NCBI GenBank assembly: GCA_000824805.1
Contig: CCNA01000036.1
Span: 1 to 64,000, forward strand
Origin: Mesorhizobium sp. SOD10
GTDB taxonomy: Bacteria > Pseudomonadota > Alphaproteobacteria > Rhizobiales > Rhizobiaceae
Direction of reading: 5' to 3'
DNA: 64,000 nt
In this document: positions 35,256 to 43,287 of the stretch, piece after piece
Layout of the letters: the number at the start of each line of letters is the position of its first letter
Numbering within the stretch: the stretch's first letter is position 1
Notes under the pieces: generated by a model
What the model saw: only the letters and a program-made list of their open reading frames with translations
Told to the model about the DNA's origin: nothing
Databases searched by the model: none
Made by a program: the position numbers and the translations under genes

Positions 35256-36954
35256 GCCTCACGACACCGCCGCGCGCCACACAGGCGAAGTCCTGCTCGA
35301 CATTCGTGACCTGGTGGTGGAAGTCGATAATTCCGGCGTCTGGCAGCCGATCGTCAAGGGGATAAGCCTGTCCCTGCGGCGCGGCGAAGTGCTGGGCCTC
35401 ATCGGGGAATCGGGTGCCGGCAAATCGACACTCGGGCTCGCGGCTCTTGGCTTCAACCGGCCGGGCTGCCGTATCGCGAAGGGCAGTGTCAGCTTCAACG
35501 GCATCGATCTGCTGCGGGAAAGCGAGGGAGCCCGGCGGAAAATCCGCGGCACGCGCGTCGCCTATGTCGCCCAGAGTGCCGCGACTTCGTTCAACCCCTG
35601 CGCACGCATTATCGATCAAACGATCGAGTGTGCCATGAGGTTGGGTGGATTGACCCGTCAGGAGACCATCGCGCAGGCGAAGGCGCTCTACGCCGAAATG
35701 CAGCTTCCGAATCCGAATGAGATCGGCGAGCGGTATCCCCATCAGGTATCTGGCGGTCAGTTGCAACGAGCCATGACCGCGATGGCCATGATCTGCAAGC
35801 CCGACCTCATCGTCTTCGATGAGCCGACGACCGCGCTCGACGTGACGACGCAGGTCGAAGTGCTGGCCTCGGTCCGCAGGATCGTGACCGACCACCATAC
35901 CGCCGCACTCTACATCACCCACGATCTGGCCGTCGTCGCCCAACTGGCCCATCGGATAATGGTGCTGCGACACGGGGAACTGGTTGAAGAGGCAGAGACC
36001 GAGCGGATGCTGAATCATCCGCAGGAGGCCTATACCCGCTCGCTGTGGACTGTGCGGAATCTCGAGAAGCCGGAGGAGGCCCCGACCCAACCCATTTTGA
36101 AGGTCAGCCATGTCGATGCCCATTATGGAGACTTCAAAGTCCTGGAGGACATCTGCCTGGATTTGCCACGAGGACGCACGCTTGCTGTCGTCGGCGAGTC
36201 CGGTTCAGGAAAGTCGACGCTTGCCCGGGTCGTTGCAGGTCTGCTGCCGGCGACATCGGGCACCATAAGTCTGAACGGTGCTGCACTTGCCTCTTCGCTG
36301 AAGCAGCGCGCTGCCGGTCAGCTTCGGGGCATACAGATGATCTATCAGTCGGCGGACGCGGCGCTCAATCCCCGGCATACGGTGATGGATCTCGTCGGCC
36401 GACCAGTAACCCTGCACACTGGGCTGAAAGGGCAGGCCTGTGCCAGACGCGTCGTCGAATTGCTCGAAATGGTCGAGCTCTCGGAACACCATATCACAAG
36501 CCTGCCGTCCGAGCTCTCCGGCGGCCAGAAGCAGAGGGTGTCGATAGCACGGGCGATCGCGGCTGATCCGGAGGTCTTCATCTGCGATGAGATCACATCC
36601 GGCCTCGACCAACTGGTCCAGGAGCAAATCCTCAAGCTCATACTCAACCTCCAGAAAGAGTTGGACAAGACCTACATATTCATCACCCATGACATTGCGA
36701 CGGTGAAAGCCATCGCCGACAATGTCGTTGTGATGCAACGCGGCAGGATCGTGCAGCAAGGCCCCAAACATGAGCTGCTGTCCTCGCCGAGACATCCCTA
36801 CACCAAGGCCCTGCTTGCCGCGGTTCCGCAGATGGATCCGCACTGGCTTGATGGCCTCCTCAACGATTCGACGGCCAGCCTCCGTCGTCAGGAGCGCTTC
36901 CAGGTGGCAAGCGCTAAGACGCAAGACACGTGGCGGCCAGCACGGCTATTCTGA
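35245..36954 (+). CDS. ABC importer 2, fused double ATPase
   Basis: A 569-residue double ATPase. Domain 1: Walker A GESGAGKST (about 54-62), VSGGQLQR, LIVFDEPTTALD. Domain 2: GESGSGKST (about 316-324), LSGGQKQR, VFICDEITSGLD. ATG 35245 overlaps the permease stop by 11 bases; 35224 is possible. The final residues (WRPARLF) are read from an adjoining IS5 fragment, so the natural tail is lost, though both ATPase domains are whole. Confidence 0.9.
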   Translation: MINKPHDTAARHTGEVLLDIRDLVVEVDNSGVWQPIVKGISLSLRRGEVLGLIGESGAGKSTLGLAALGFNRPGCRIAKGSVSFNGIDLLRESEGARRKIRGTRVAYVAQSAATSFNPCARIIDQTIECAMRLGGLTRQETIAQAKALYAEMQLPNPNEIGERYPHQVSGGQLQRAMTAMAMICKPDLIVFDEPTTALDVTTQVEVLASVRRIVTDHHTAALYITHDLAVVAQLAHRIMVLRHGELVEEAETERMLNHPQEAYTRSLWTVRNLEKPEEAPTQPILKVSHVDAHYGDFKVLEDICLDLPRGRTLAVVGESGSGKSTLARVVAGLLPATSGTISLNGAALASSLKQRAAGQLRGIQMIYQSADAALNPRHTVMDLVGRPVTLHTGLKGQACARRVVELLEMVELSEHHITSLPSELSGGQKQRVSIARAIAADPEVFICDEITSGLDQLVQEQILKLILNLQKELDKTYIFITHDIATVKAIADNVVVMQRGRIVQQGPKHELLSSPRHPYTKALLAAVPQMDPHWLDGLLNDSTASLRRQERFQVASAKTQDTWRPARLF

Positions 36955-37178
36955 TCTGGCGATCGAGACCACCTTGACGCTGGGCCTTGCGTTTGGTCTG
37001 CGGCTGCGCCAGACAGAAGGCTGGCTGGAATCGGTGCTGCAGCTGATGGGGTTGGTGCTCGCTGTCCCCGATCATACCACCCCGAGCCGTCGGGCGCGGA
37101 CATGGCAATCGGCCAACAAACGGCATATCGCCAAGTTCCGCCGGAAGGACAGTGCATGTTCTTGTCAACGGCACCGGC
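36930..37178 (+). pseudogene. IS5-family transposase, N-terminal fragment
   Basis: GYSDLAIETTLTLGLAFGLR, LRQTEGWLESVLQLMGLVLA and VPDHTTPSRRARTWQSANKR are the N-terminal block of an IS5-type transposase. A frameshift follows (GQCMFLSTAPALQM resembles GPVHVLVDSTGLQ) and it ends near the flavoprotein remnant. The matching C-terminal piece may be the one at 39312-39463. Confidence 0.8.
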
Positions 37179-37179
37179 C

Positions 37180-37350
37180 CTGCAGATGCGGGACTATCTC
37201 GTCGGCGGCAACGTTGATCTGGCCGCCGCCCCAACTGGAATCAACATCCACCATCGAGGATCCGCCGGACATGGTTAGCGTGAGATCACCCTCGGCCTTT
37301 TCTTCGTGATAGCGCTGATAGTGTTCGAGCGGCAGGCCACCGTCGTCCAT
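37180..37350 (-). pseudogene. Fragment of a StcD/DgcA-like demethylase
   Basis: MDDGGLPLEHYQRYHEEKAE, GDLTLTMSGGSSMVDVDSS and ADEIVPHLQ align with residues about 35-92 of the intact flavoprotein at 16983-19016 (MDDANMPDFRYQRYHEEKVK and onward). Only this N-terminal piece survives. Confidence 0.8.
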
Positions 37351-37531
37351 GGCTTGTGCTCATGATGCGATTTCGCAGCAAGAGCTTCTTTTGTCCGCAG
37401 CGGCTGCAGCAAGGGAGCCTTGCTTGCCCGCAAGGGAGCAAGCCCCGACGTGGGGTGACAACGTCATCGGCACGGCTTGTCTCTCCAAAACGCCCGCTTT
37501 GGTCTCGCCGCCGGCAGCTGGCTAGCCGCGA

Positions 37532-38932
37532 TCAGAATTTGCCTTCTGCCCGTATTTCCGCCTGCACCCGCACGATGCTTTCGCGCAGGATGGAAATCAT
37601 CTCGTCGATTTGCGGGCGCGTGATGATAAGCGCGGGTGAAAGCACGCACATGCTGCCGATCGGGCGGACGATCAGGCCGTTTTCGTAGCACTGGCGGTCG
37701 ATCCTGAGAGCCACTTGTCGGTCAAAGTCGGTGGCGGCTTTCGATGTGCGATCCGTTGCGCATTCAACGCACCCCAGGAGCCCGATGCCACGAACATCGC
37801 CGACCAGAGGCAGTTCGCGCAGCTTGGCCAGCTGTTCCTGCAAGTAGGGGGCAATCTCGCGCACATGGGCGAGGAGACCCTGGTCTTCGATCACCCCTAT
37901 ATTGGCGAGCGCCGCCGCGCAGCTCACAGGATGGCCGCTATAGGTATAGCCGTTCGTGTAGAAGCTGCCCTTCGCGTTTTCGCCGGAGATCTTCCCCAGG
38001 ACGCTCTCGGAAATCACGAAACCGCCGAGAGGAACATAGCCGGAGGTAACGCCCTTGGCGAAGGTGATGATGTCCGGCACGATGTCGAAGACCTCCTCCG
38101 ACGCGAACCAGTGACCGCAGCGTCCGAAGCCGGTGACCACCTCGTCCGAGATGTACAGGATGTCGTGCTTGCGACAGATCTCGAGGAACCGGCGGTGATA
38201 GCCTTTGGGCGGTATGATGACGCCACCCGATGCCAAGATCGGCTCGGCAAGAAAGGCCCCGACATTCTCCGGCTTCAGCGCTGCGATCCGCTCCTCGAAT
38301 TCGGCGACCAGGAATTCAAGGAATGCCGCCTCGCTCTTGCCTTGCGGATGCCGGTAGATATTGGGGGCTGAAATGAAGGACACATTGTCGAGCTCGAGGT
38401 CGAAATTGGGCCTGTTTCCTGCCCTTCCCGAACAGGCGGCTGTCAGGTGTGAACTGCCGTGATAGCCGTCTATGCGGCAGATGATCTTCTTCTTGGTGGA
38501 GCGGCCCAGCACGTTATTGTAGAACTGTACGAAGCGAAGCGCCGAATCCACGGCCGAGGATCCGCCCGTTGTGAAGAAGACGCGGTCGAGATCGCCGGGG
38601 GCGAATGAGGAGATGCGCCGCGCAAGTTGCGCCGCGGGGCCGCTGACCGAAGACCAAGGCGAATTGTAGCAGATGCGAAGTGCTTGAGCGGCGATGGCGT
38701 CGGCGATTGGTCTGGAACCATAGCCAACCTGGGTGCACCACATGCCGCCGGGTCCATCGATAAGGGTGCGACCGTGGCTGTCACGGACGTGGATGCCATC
38801 GGCGGACGTGAACAGAGGGCGTCCGCCGGATGTCCCTAGCTTCGCCAGTTCTTCTGCGGGGCTGATCAGATGGCGATGGGCCGCACCTTCCAATTCCGCC
38901 GCATTCCATTGAGATCCGGTCTCAGAATACAT
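37532..38932 (-). CDS. Class III pyridoxal-phosphate aminotransferase
   Basis: A 466-residue omega-type transaminase that moves an amino group from an amine or omega-amino acid to pyruvate or 2-oxoglutarate. DGPGGMWCTQVGYG, FFTTGGSSAVDSALRFVQFY and DEVVTGFGRCGHWFASE are class III signatures; the PLP lysine is in TFAKGVTSGYVPLG at about residue 292. ATG 38932 follows GTAGGAGAAATTTG, better than the preceding TTG. It stands alone between IS5 and IS21 remnants. Putrescine, taurine and beta-alanine transaminases look alike at this level, so the substrate is open. Confidence 0.88.
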   Translation of the reverse strand: MYSETGSQWNAAELEGAAHRHLISPAEELAKLGTSGGRPLFTSADGIHVRDSHGRTLIDGPGGMWCTQVGYGSRPIADAIAAQALRICYNSPWSSVSGPAAQLARRISSFAPGDLDRVFFTTGGSSAVDSALRFVQFYNNVLGRSTKKKIICRIDGYHGSSHLTAACSGRAGNRPNFDLELDNVSFISAPNIYRHPQGKSEAAFLEFLVAEFEERIAALKPENVGAFLAEPILASGGVIIPPKGYHRRFLEICRKHDILYISDEVVTGFGRCGHWFASEEVFDIVPDIITFAKGVTSGYVPLGGFVISESVLGKISGENAKGSFYTNGYTYSGHPVSCAAALANIGVIEDQGLLAHVREIAPYLQEQLAKLRELPLVGDVRGIGLLGCVECATDRTSKAATDFDRQVALRIDRQCYENGLIVRPIGSMCVLSPALIITRPQIDEMISILRESIVRVQAEIRAEGKF

Positions 38933-39029
38933 CAAATTTCTCCTACTATGCTTGAGCCGAGGCGATCCTCACGCCCGGCTGTCCGGCGGGGTCAATGCGG
39001 TCGTGCTAAGATCCTGTGGGAATAATGCC

Positions 39030-39305
39030 GACAGAAATGCCTCGCCCGCCAAGGCCGAACGGGAGGGGCGGTTGCGCGAGCGTATCCGCTATCTATGCCG
39101 CGCTTCGCTGCTCGTCGTCGACGAGATCGGCTTATCTGCCGGTCGTGCCCGGCGGCGGTAATCTGTTCTTCCATCTCGTCAGTGCTCGTTACGAGAAGGG
39201 TGTCATGATCCTCACCTCCAATCGCGGCATCGCAGAATGGGGCGAAGTTTTTGGTGATCCCGTTGTCACAACCGCACTGCTCGATAGACTTCTTCATCAT
39301 GCCGT
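39030..39305 (+). pseudogene. IstB fragment of another IS21-family element
   Basis: LRERIRYLCRASLLVVDEIG in one frame and YLPVVPGGGNLFFHLVSARY, EKGVMILTSNRGIAEWGEVF, GDPVVTTALLDRLLHHAV in the next belong to the IstB ATPase core. The subtype differs from the istB at 8516-9270. It is broken at both ends. Confidence 0.85.
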
Positions 39306-39311
39306 CGCCGC

Positions 39312-39463
39312 AAGGGCCAAGGCTCGCTGATTGAGACCGCCATAGGGTCATACAAGTCCACCATCGGGCGACGTTTGCGGGCACGGTCGCCTCCGGTTCA
39401 GCAGGCCGAAGTCGCCATCGGCTGCGCCGTCCTCAACCGCATGCCCGCGCCCGCAATCCGCTG
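39312..39463 (+). pseudogene. IS5-family transposase, C-terminal fragment
   Basis: GSLIETAIGSYKSTIGRRLR and QQAEVAIGCAVLNRM are typical of the IS5 transposase end. Same orientation as the N-terminal piece at 36930-37178, so the two may be halves of one element separated by 2.1 kb. Confidence 0.7.
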
Positions 39464-39477
39464 ATGCAGCAGCGACG

Positions 39478-39514
39478 TGTTGACATATCGTCTACACATG
39501 CCATTTTGTCAACA
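39478..39514. promoter_or_regulatory. Bipartite operator candidate, DauR-like regulator
   Basis: TGTTGACA (39478-39485), 21 bases, TGTCAACA (39507-39514): a perfect 8-bp inverted repeat. Its reverse complement shares 17 contiguous bases and the spacing with the site at 23722-23758. It lies 81 bases upstream of the regulator start, so autoregulation is plausible. Confidence 0.6.
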
Positions 39515-39595
39515 TGGAAAACCTCAGATCTCCATTCACATTCGGCGCTGCTAGTGGCATTGAGGTCAGGGGCGAAGCACAAGTTGGATATAGTT

Positions 39596-40264
39596 ATGGA
39601 TCAATCGAGCGGACATAGTGAACAGCGCGTGCAGGATGTTCTGGATACGCTGGCTCAGCTTGTGCCTCAGATCGCACGCAGCATAACAAAAGACTGTGAG
39701 GTAGTGCTGCACGACAATCGCGCTTCGCCGCCCCGGATTATGGCTATAGGCAATGGACATGTTACCCGTCGTGGTGTCGGCGACCTCATGACCCGCATTG
39801 CGATTGGCAAGGCTGAGTTGCACAATCTTCAAGAGCCGCTGTTCAACTACAGCTCTGTTGCTCCGGACGGTAGGCAGTTGAGGGTTAGCTTGCTGCCAAT
39901 CATCGTCGATGGGAAGACGGTTGCTTATCTCGCCGTAAACTTTTCTACCGGTGACCTGCTTATGGCTCAAAGGGCGATTACCGAACTGACCCGGACAGAG
40001 CCGCATCCGAAAGAGATTCAGGAAACCTTTTTGCCAGGTTCTCTCCCCTTGGGGCAGATACTCGACCACTTTCTTGAGGATTGCCATCGTCCAGCGCACC
40101 TTCTCGACCGTGAAGACCGCATCAAACTTGTGCGCCGTCTGCACGATCTGGGCGTGTTCCAAATGCGCGGGACAGTGAGAGAAATTGCCGGTCGACTTGG
40201 GATCAGCCGCGCCGCTGTCTACAATTATCTGAAGCTCGCGACTGAGGAAGCGGGAACGTCGTAA
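39596..40264 (+). CDS. YheO/DauR-like PAS-HTH transcriptional regulator
   Basis: A 222-residue regulator. Residues 10-125 form the YheO PAS-like sensor (CEVVLHDNRASPPRIMAIGN, VSLLPIIVDGKTVAYLAVNF), and the C-terminus is the HTH_22 domain (VREIAGRLGISRAAVYNYLK). The best-known relative, DauR, represses D-arginine catabolism; others sit beside D-amino acid and amine genes. ATG 39596 is in the right place for the family but has a weak ribosome site. It lies near a class IV transaminase and has an operator-like repeat upstream. Confidence 0.85.
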   Translation: MDQSSGHSEQRVQDVLDTLAQLVPQIARSITKDCEVVLHDNRASPPRIMAIGNGHVTRRGVGDLMTRIAIGKAELHNLQEPLFNYSSVAPDGRQLRVSLLPIIVDGKTVAYLAVNFSTGDLLMAQRAITELTRTEPHPKEIQETFLPGSLPLGQILDHFLEDCHRPAHLLDREDRIKLVRRLHDLGVFQMRGTVREIAGRLGISRAAVYNYLKLATEEAGTS

Positions 40265-40328
40265 GCCGCACCTAACGTCGTTGCATAACCAAAGCGAGAA
40301 TATAGCGAGAATATAGAGTCATCTTCCA

Positions 40329-40495
40329 ATGACACACAGGTTGGAGCCACTTCTGGCTCCGCGTTCCATTGCCTTTGTTGGTGCGAGCCCTCGTGCGGGA
40401 ACGCCGGGCAACGACATGCTGCGCATGATTGAGAAAGGAGGCTTCATGGGCGAAATCTATCCAGTCAATCCAAAGTACGAGGAGATTGAGCAGTA
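40329..40495 (+). pseudogene. NDP-forming acyl-CoA synthetase, N-terminal fragment
   Basis: MTHRLEPLLAPRSIAFVGAS, PGNDMLRMIEKGGFMGEIYP and VNPKYEEIE match the start of the CoA-binding domain of acetate/acyl-CoA synthetase (ADP-forming) proteins. Homology ends at about residue 55 of an expected ~700. Confidence 0.72.
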
Positions 40496-40620
40496 CCAAT
40501 GCTGGCCCGACCAAATCCAGGGCGACGCCCGCCGAAGCGCGCCTGCTCGACTTTTCGGGAGTTTGCGTGGACAGCTCATCGAGATCGCCGCGAAGCCGCT
40601 CGGCAAAGTTGCTGTGTGGC

Positions 40621-41577
40621 TCATTTCTGATCAGGGTAGATGACAGCTGACGACCACTCAGGATCATCATGCTTTCGCCAATAGAAATCGATGAGGCGGC
40701 GGGTGACCGGCCCGACCTGCCCATTACAGATCGCGGCGTTGTCGATGCGGGTCACGGGCATAATGCCGCCTGCAGTCGAGGTGATGAACACCTCGTCAGC
40801 CTCTTTGATCTCAGCACGACTAACATCAGCAGCCGTGGCCGACAGCCCAATCTCGGCGCAAAGATCGAATACAGTTCGGCGCGTGATGCCAGGCAGTACC
40901 CCAAAAGCGGGTGTCCTCAAGGATCCATCCTTTACAAGGAACACATTGAAGCCAGGCCCTTCCGCGATGTGCCCGTTCGTATCTAAGATCAGCGCTGTCT
41001 CCGCTCCCATGTCGTAGGCATCGAACAGGCCCTTCACGAGATCGAGCCAATGATAGTTCTTGATCGCTGGATCGACGGATTTAGGCGGGATGCGGACGGT
41101 CTCGCTGATCGCGACATGCAAGCCTCTTTCCATCTGCTCCTTGTTGGCAACCGATCCAAAGGGGACCGCAAACGCAATAAAGCGGTTCTCCGCCTGGCGG
41201 GGATCGCGGCTGAATGTCGGCGACGAACCGCGCGTGCAGATCATCTCCACATACGCCGATCTGTGCCCCGACAAAGCAACGCAATTCCTCAGGATCGACT
41301 CTATTTTCTCCCGGTCATAGGGCAGCCTCATTCGCAGCCGTTCGATGCCACCGAAGAAGCGGTCAAGATGCAAGTCCAGCCGAAAGAACCTGCCATTCCA
41401 GACGTGCACCGTGTCGTACGTGGCATCCGAGTGTAGGAAACCCCAATCGAGCACGGAGATCTTAGCCTCGGACATCGGCAGATATTGCCCATCCATAAAA
41501 GCGGCCCCTTGCGGATAGAGAAGTCGATCGACATAATGCTCATCGACGGCTGGAAGAACAGGCAAGACCTGTGTCAT
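40621..41577 (-). CDS. Class IV transaminase, (R)-amine transaminase-like
   Basis: A 318-residue fold-type IV PLP enzyme of the D-amino-acid/branched-chain family. MSEAKISVLDWGFLHSDATY, VHVWNGRFFRLDLHLDRFF, YVEMICTRG, K173 in AIKNYHWLDLVKG (PLP lysine), HIAEGPGFNVFLVKDG and DADEVFIT-like sequence (EADEVFITSTAGGIMPVT) resemble the (R)-selective amine:pyruvate transaminases such as ATA-117. That group takes amines without an alpha-carboxylate. D-amino acid transaminase remains an alternative. The start ATG follows GGAAAGGTAG. Convergent with the synthetase fragment. Confidence 0.82.
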   Translation of the reverse strand: MTQVLPVLPAVDEHYVDRLLYPQGAAFMDGQYLPMSEAKISVLDWGFLHSDATYDTVHVWNGRFFRLDLHLDRFFGGIERLRMRLPYDREKIESILRNCVALSGHRSAYVEMICTRGSSPTFSRDPRQAENRFIAFAVPFGSVANKEQMERGLHVAISETVRIPPKSVDPAIKNYHWLDLVKGLFDAYDMGAETALILDTNGHIAEGPGFNVFLVKDGSLRTPAFGVLPGITRRTVFDLCAEIGLSATAADVSRAEIKEADEVFITSTAGGIMPVTRIDNAAICNGQVGPVTRRLIDFYWRKHDDPEWSSAVIYPDQK

Positions 41578-41914
41578 TTTTCTACCTTTCCGATCCGGTT
41601 ACCTGGCCAAGTTCAAGCTTGCGCTAAAGCTTGCGCTCTTAAGCGGCTCGTATGCTGATCGCTGCAAGACATCGCTACATCGCTAGGGCGCCTGCAATGT
41701 TGACGTGGATGACACGACGTTGCGCGTCAAATTCAAAGGGCCAGCGAGTTGCAACGGTCGCATGTCGGAAAGAATTGAAATGATTCGATCAGACGGCCCC
41801 TTAACCCATTTGGTCCGGGCTAGCCCCGCTGCCGAGCTAATCGAATAGGCAGCGCCGGGCTCTCGGGGCAAACTCGTTCTAGTGAACAGCGCTCGATCGA
41901 CTACCGTCCACCTA
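41578..41914. other. Gene-free stretch
   Basis: No gene, repeat or clear RNA was recognised. The first bases contain the transaminase ribosome site; the rest has only weak, non-homologous frames. Confidence 0.45.
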
Positions 41915-41995
41915 CGACTTGCCCAGTTGCGTTGCGAGCGCGGATCCGCAGTTGTCGTGTAGCCCGCCGGCTTTGGAAAGGGCCGGGAATGAAAA
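41915..41995 (+). other. Solo IS110 left-end (bridge-RNA type) remnant
   Basis: TTGCG(T/C)..., GAGCGCG, ATCCG, GTCG.GTAGCCCGCCGGCT-like blocks align with 63828-63905, the non-coding leader of the IS110 transposase starting at 63919. The transposase itself is not present here. Confidence 0.5.
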
Positions 41996-42594
41996 TGCAT
42001 CCGTCAAATATTGACTCCGGCGAATGCGGATCGGCTTCAGCGACAGGAAGAAAGTGCTTGAAGAAGCTGCGGATGGCTGCACGCAGTTGCACGTGGCAGC
42101 CGAGTTGGATTGGCTTGTCTCGAGGTAATCAAGGATGTTTGTGATCTTCTCGGCATCGAGTTCGTCAACGCTGAGCGCGTCCACCGCATGACCTATGGCG
42201 CACATTCGATCTTGCGCCGGATCAGGAGTGTCCCTTTGTTTTTGTTTCAATATCGGAATGATTTGCAATAAACATTGCATAAATGTATGCCATTGCTAGG
42301 TAAAGTGCCGTTCGCGTGAACACCGTGCACCTAAAAGACGTGCTTGGCTCGATCCAGGCCGTGGATGGTCTCTCATTTGACTTTTGATTGGTACACTTTG
42401 GCACACTGCAATGCCGATCAGGCCGCATTTCAAAAAGCTCCGTTTCGCGGAGGCGGTATTTCACAAGTAGGACGATTTCGGCACACAATCGTTCGTCGTG
42501 AAGAGTTATTCTTGGGATGGAAGTCTCAAGAAAGCTCTCGTTGGCGCAGCCGCGCCAACCGCATCGAGTTTCTTGAATGTTGAAGCATTATGTC
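41996..42594. other. Unassigned stretch, probable IS debris
   Basis: No supported gene. Several short frames, none with recognised homology. The segment near 42400-42500 reads like a degraded IS end but I could not assign a family. Confidence 0.35.
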
Positions 42595-43245
42595 CGTCAT
42601 CCCAGCATCAGCGCCCAGAATGGCATCGCCGACGTTGGCGCGCCGCCGGTGTAGATACTCGCCGGGATCGGGCTCGAGGCCAGCTTGGTGTCGACCGAAG
42701 GGCACCCGATAGTTAGTCGCGCGCAGGGAGGAGGCTGCGGGTAAGGCGACCGTGCTCCTCTACAGCTATTACGACGTGCAGCCGACTGACCCGATCGACA
42801 ATGGCTCTCGCTGTCCTTCGAGCTGACCATCCGTGACCGGCACCTTTATGCACGCGGTGTGGGCGACAACAGGGACAACTCGCCCAGATCCTAGCAATCG
42901 AGTCCCGCCTCAAGGTGCATGGCGGCGTGCTCTGCTTTGAGCTGCGCTGCCGTCATACCAACAGCAACTTGCATTCGGGTAACTTTGGTGGCGTTGTACC
43001 CCACGGTGAAATCATTATCGACGGTTTCCATGAGGGTATCGAGCCGCCATCGCCTGAGGAGTTGGTCGCAATTCGAGCGCCTGCCGCTCGACGTTGAGGC
43101 CTATAAGCAGGGCCTCGGGCTCGTGCGGCGCGATGCGCCAGCGGCACGGCTACGAGCGCCTGTGCTTCCGCCCGACGTTGACGATCAATGGCTTCCATGG
43201 CGGCTATCGGGCCTGCATGCCGCCGTCAAGCCGCCATGGGGAGTC
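42595..43245 (+). pseudogene. M20-family metallopeptidase, heavily decayed
   Basis: Scattered blocks of a dipeptidase-like M20 enzyme lie in several frames: HPSISAQNGIADVGAPP, QLLRRAAD.PDRQW-like remains of the YGHYDVQP block, LTIRDRHLYARGVGDN, NSNLHSGNFGGVV, DGFHEGIEPPSPEEL and YERLCFRPTLTINGFHGGY. Internal deletions and frameshifts exclude function. The intact M20 hydrolase just downstream is of a different subfamily. Confidence 0.7.
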
Positions 43246-43287
43246 AGCACTTTTCGATAACCTCAACTATTCAGGACAATCTACAGG

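Noticed and set aside
40496..40640. Continuation of the acyl-CoA synthetase gene
   Set aside because: After residue ~55 the frame no longer matches the CoA-binding domain in any frame and ends after 104 codons.
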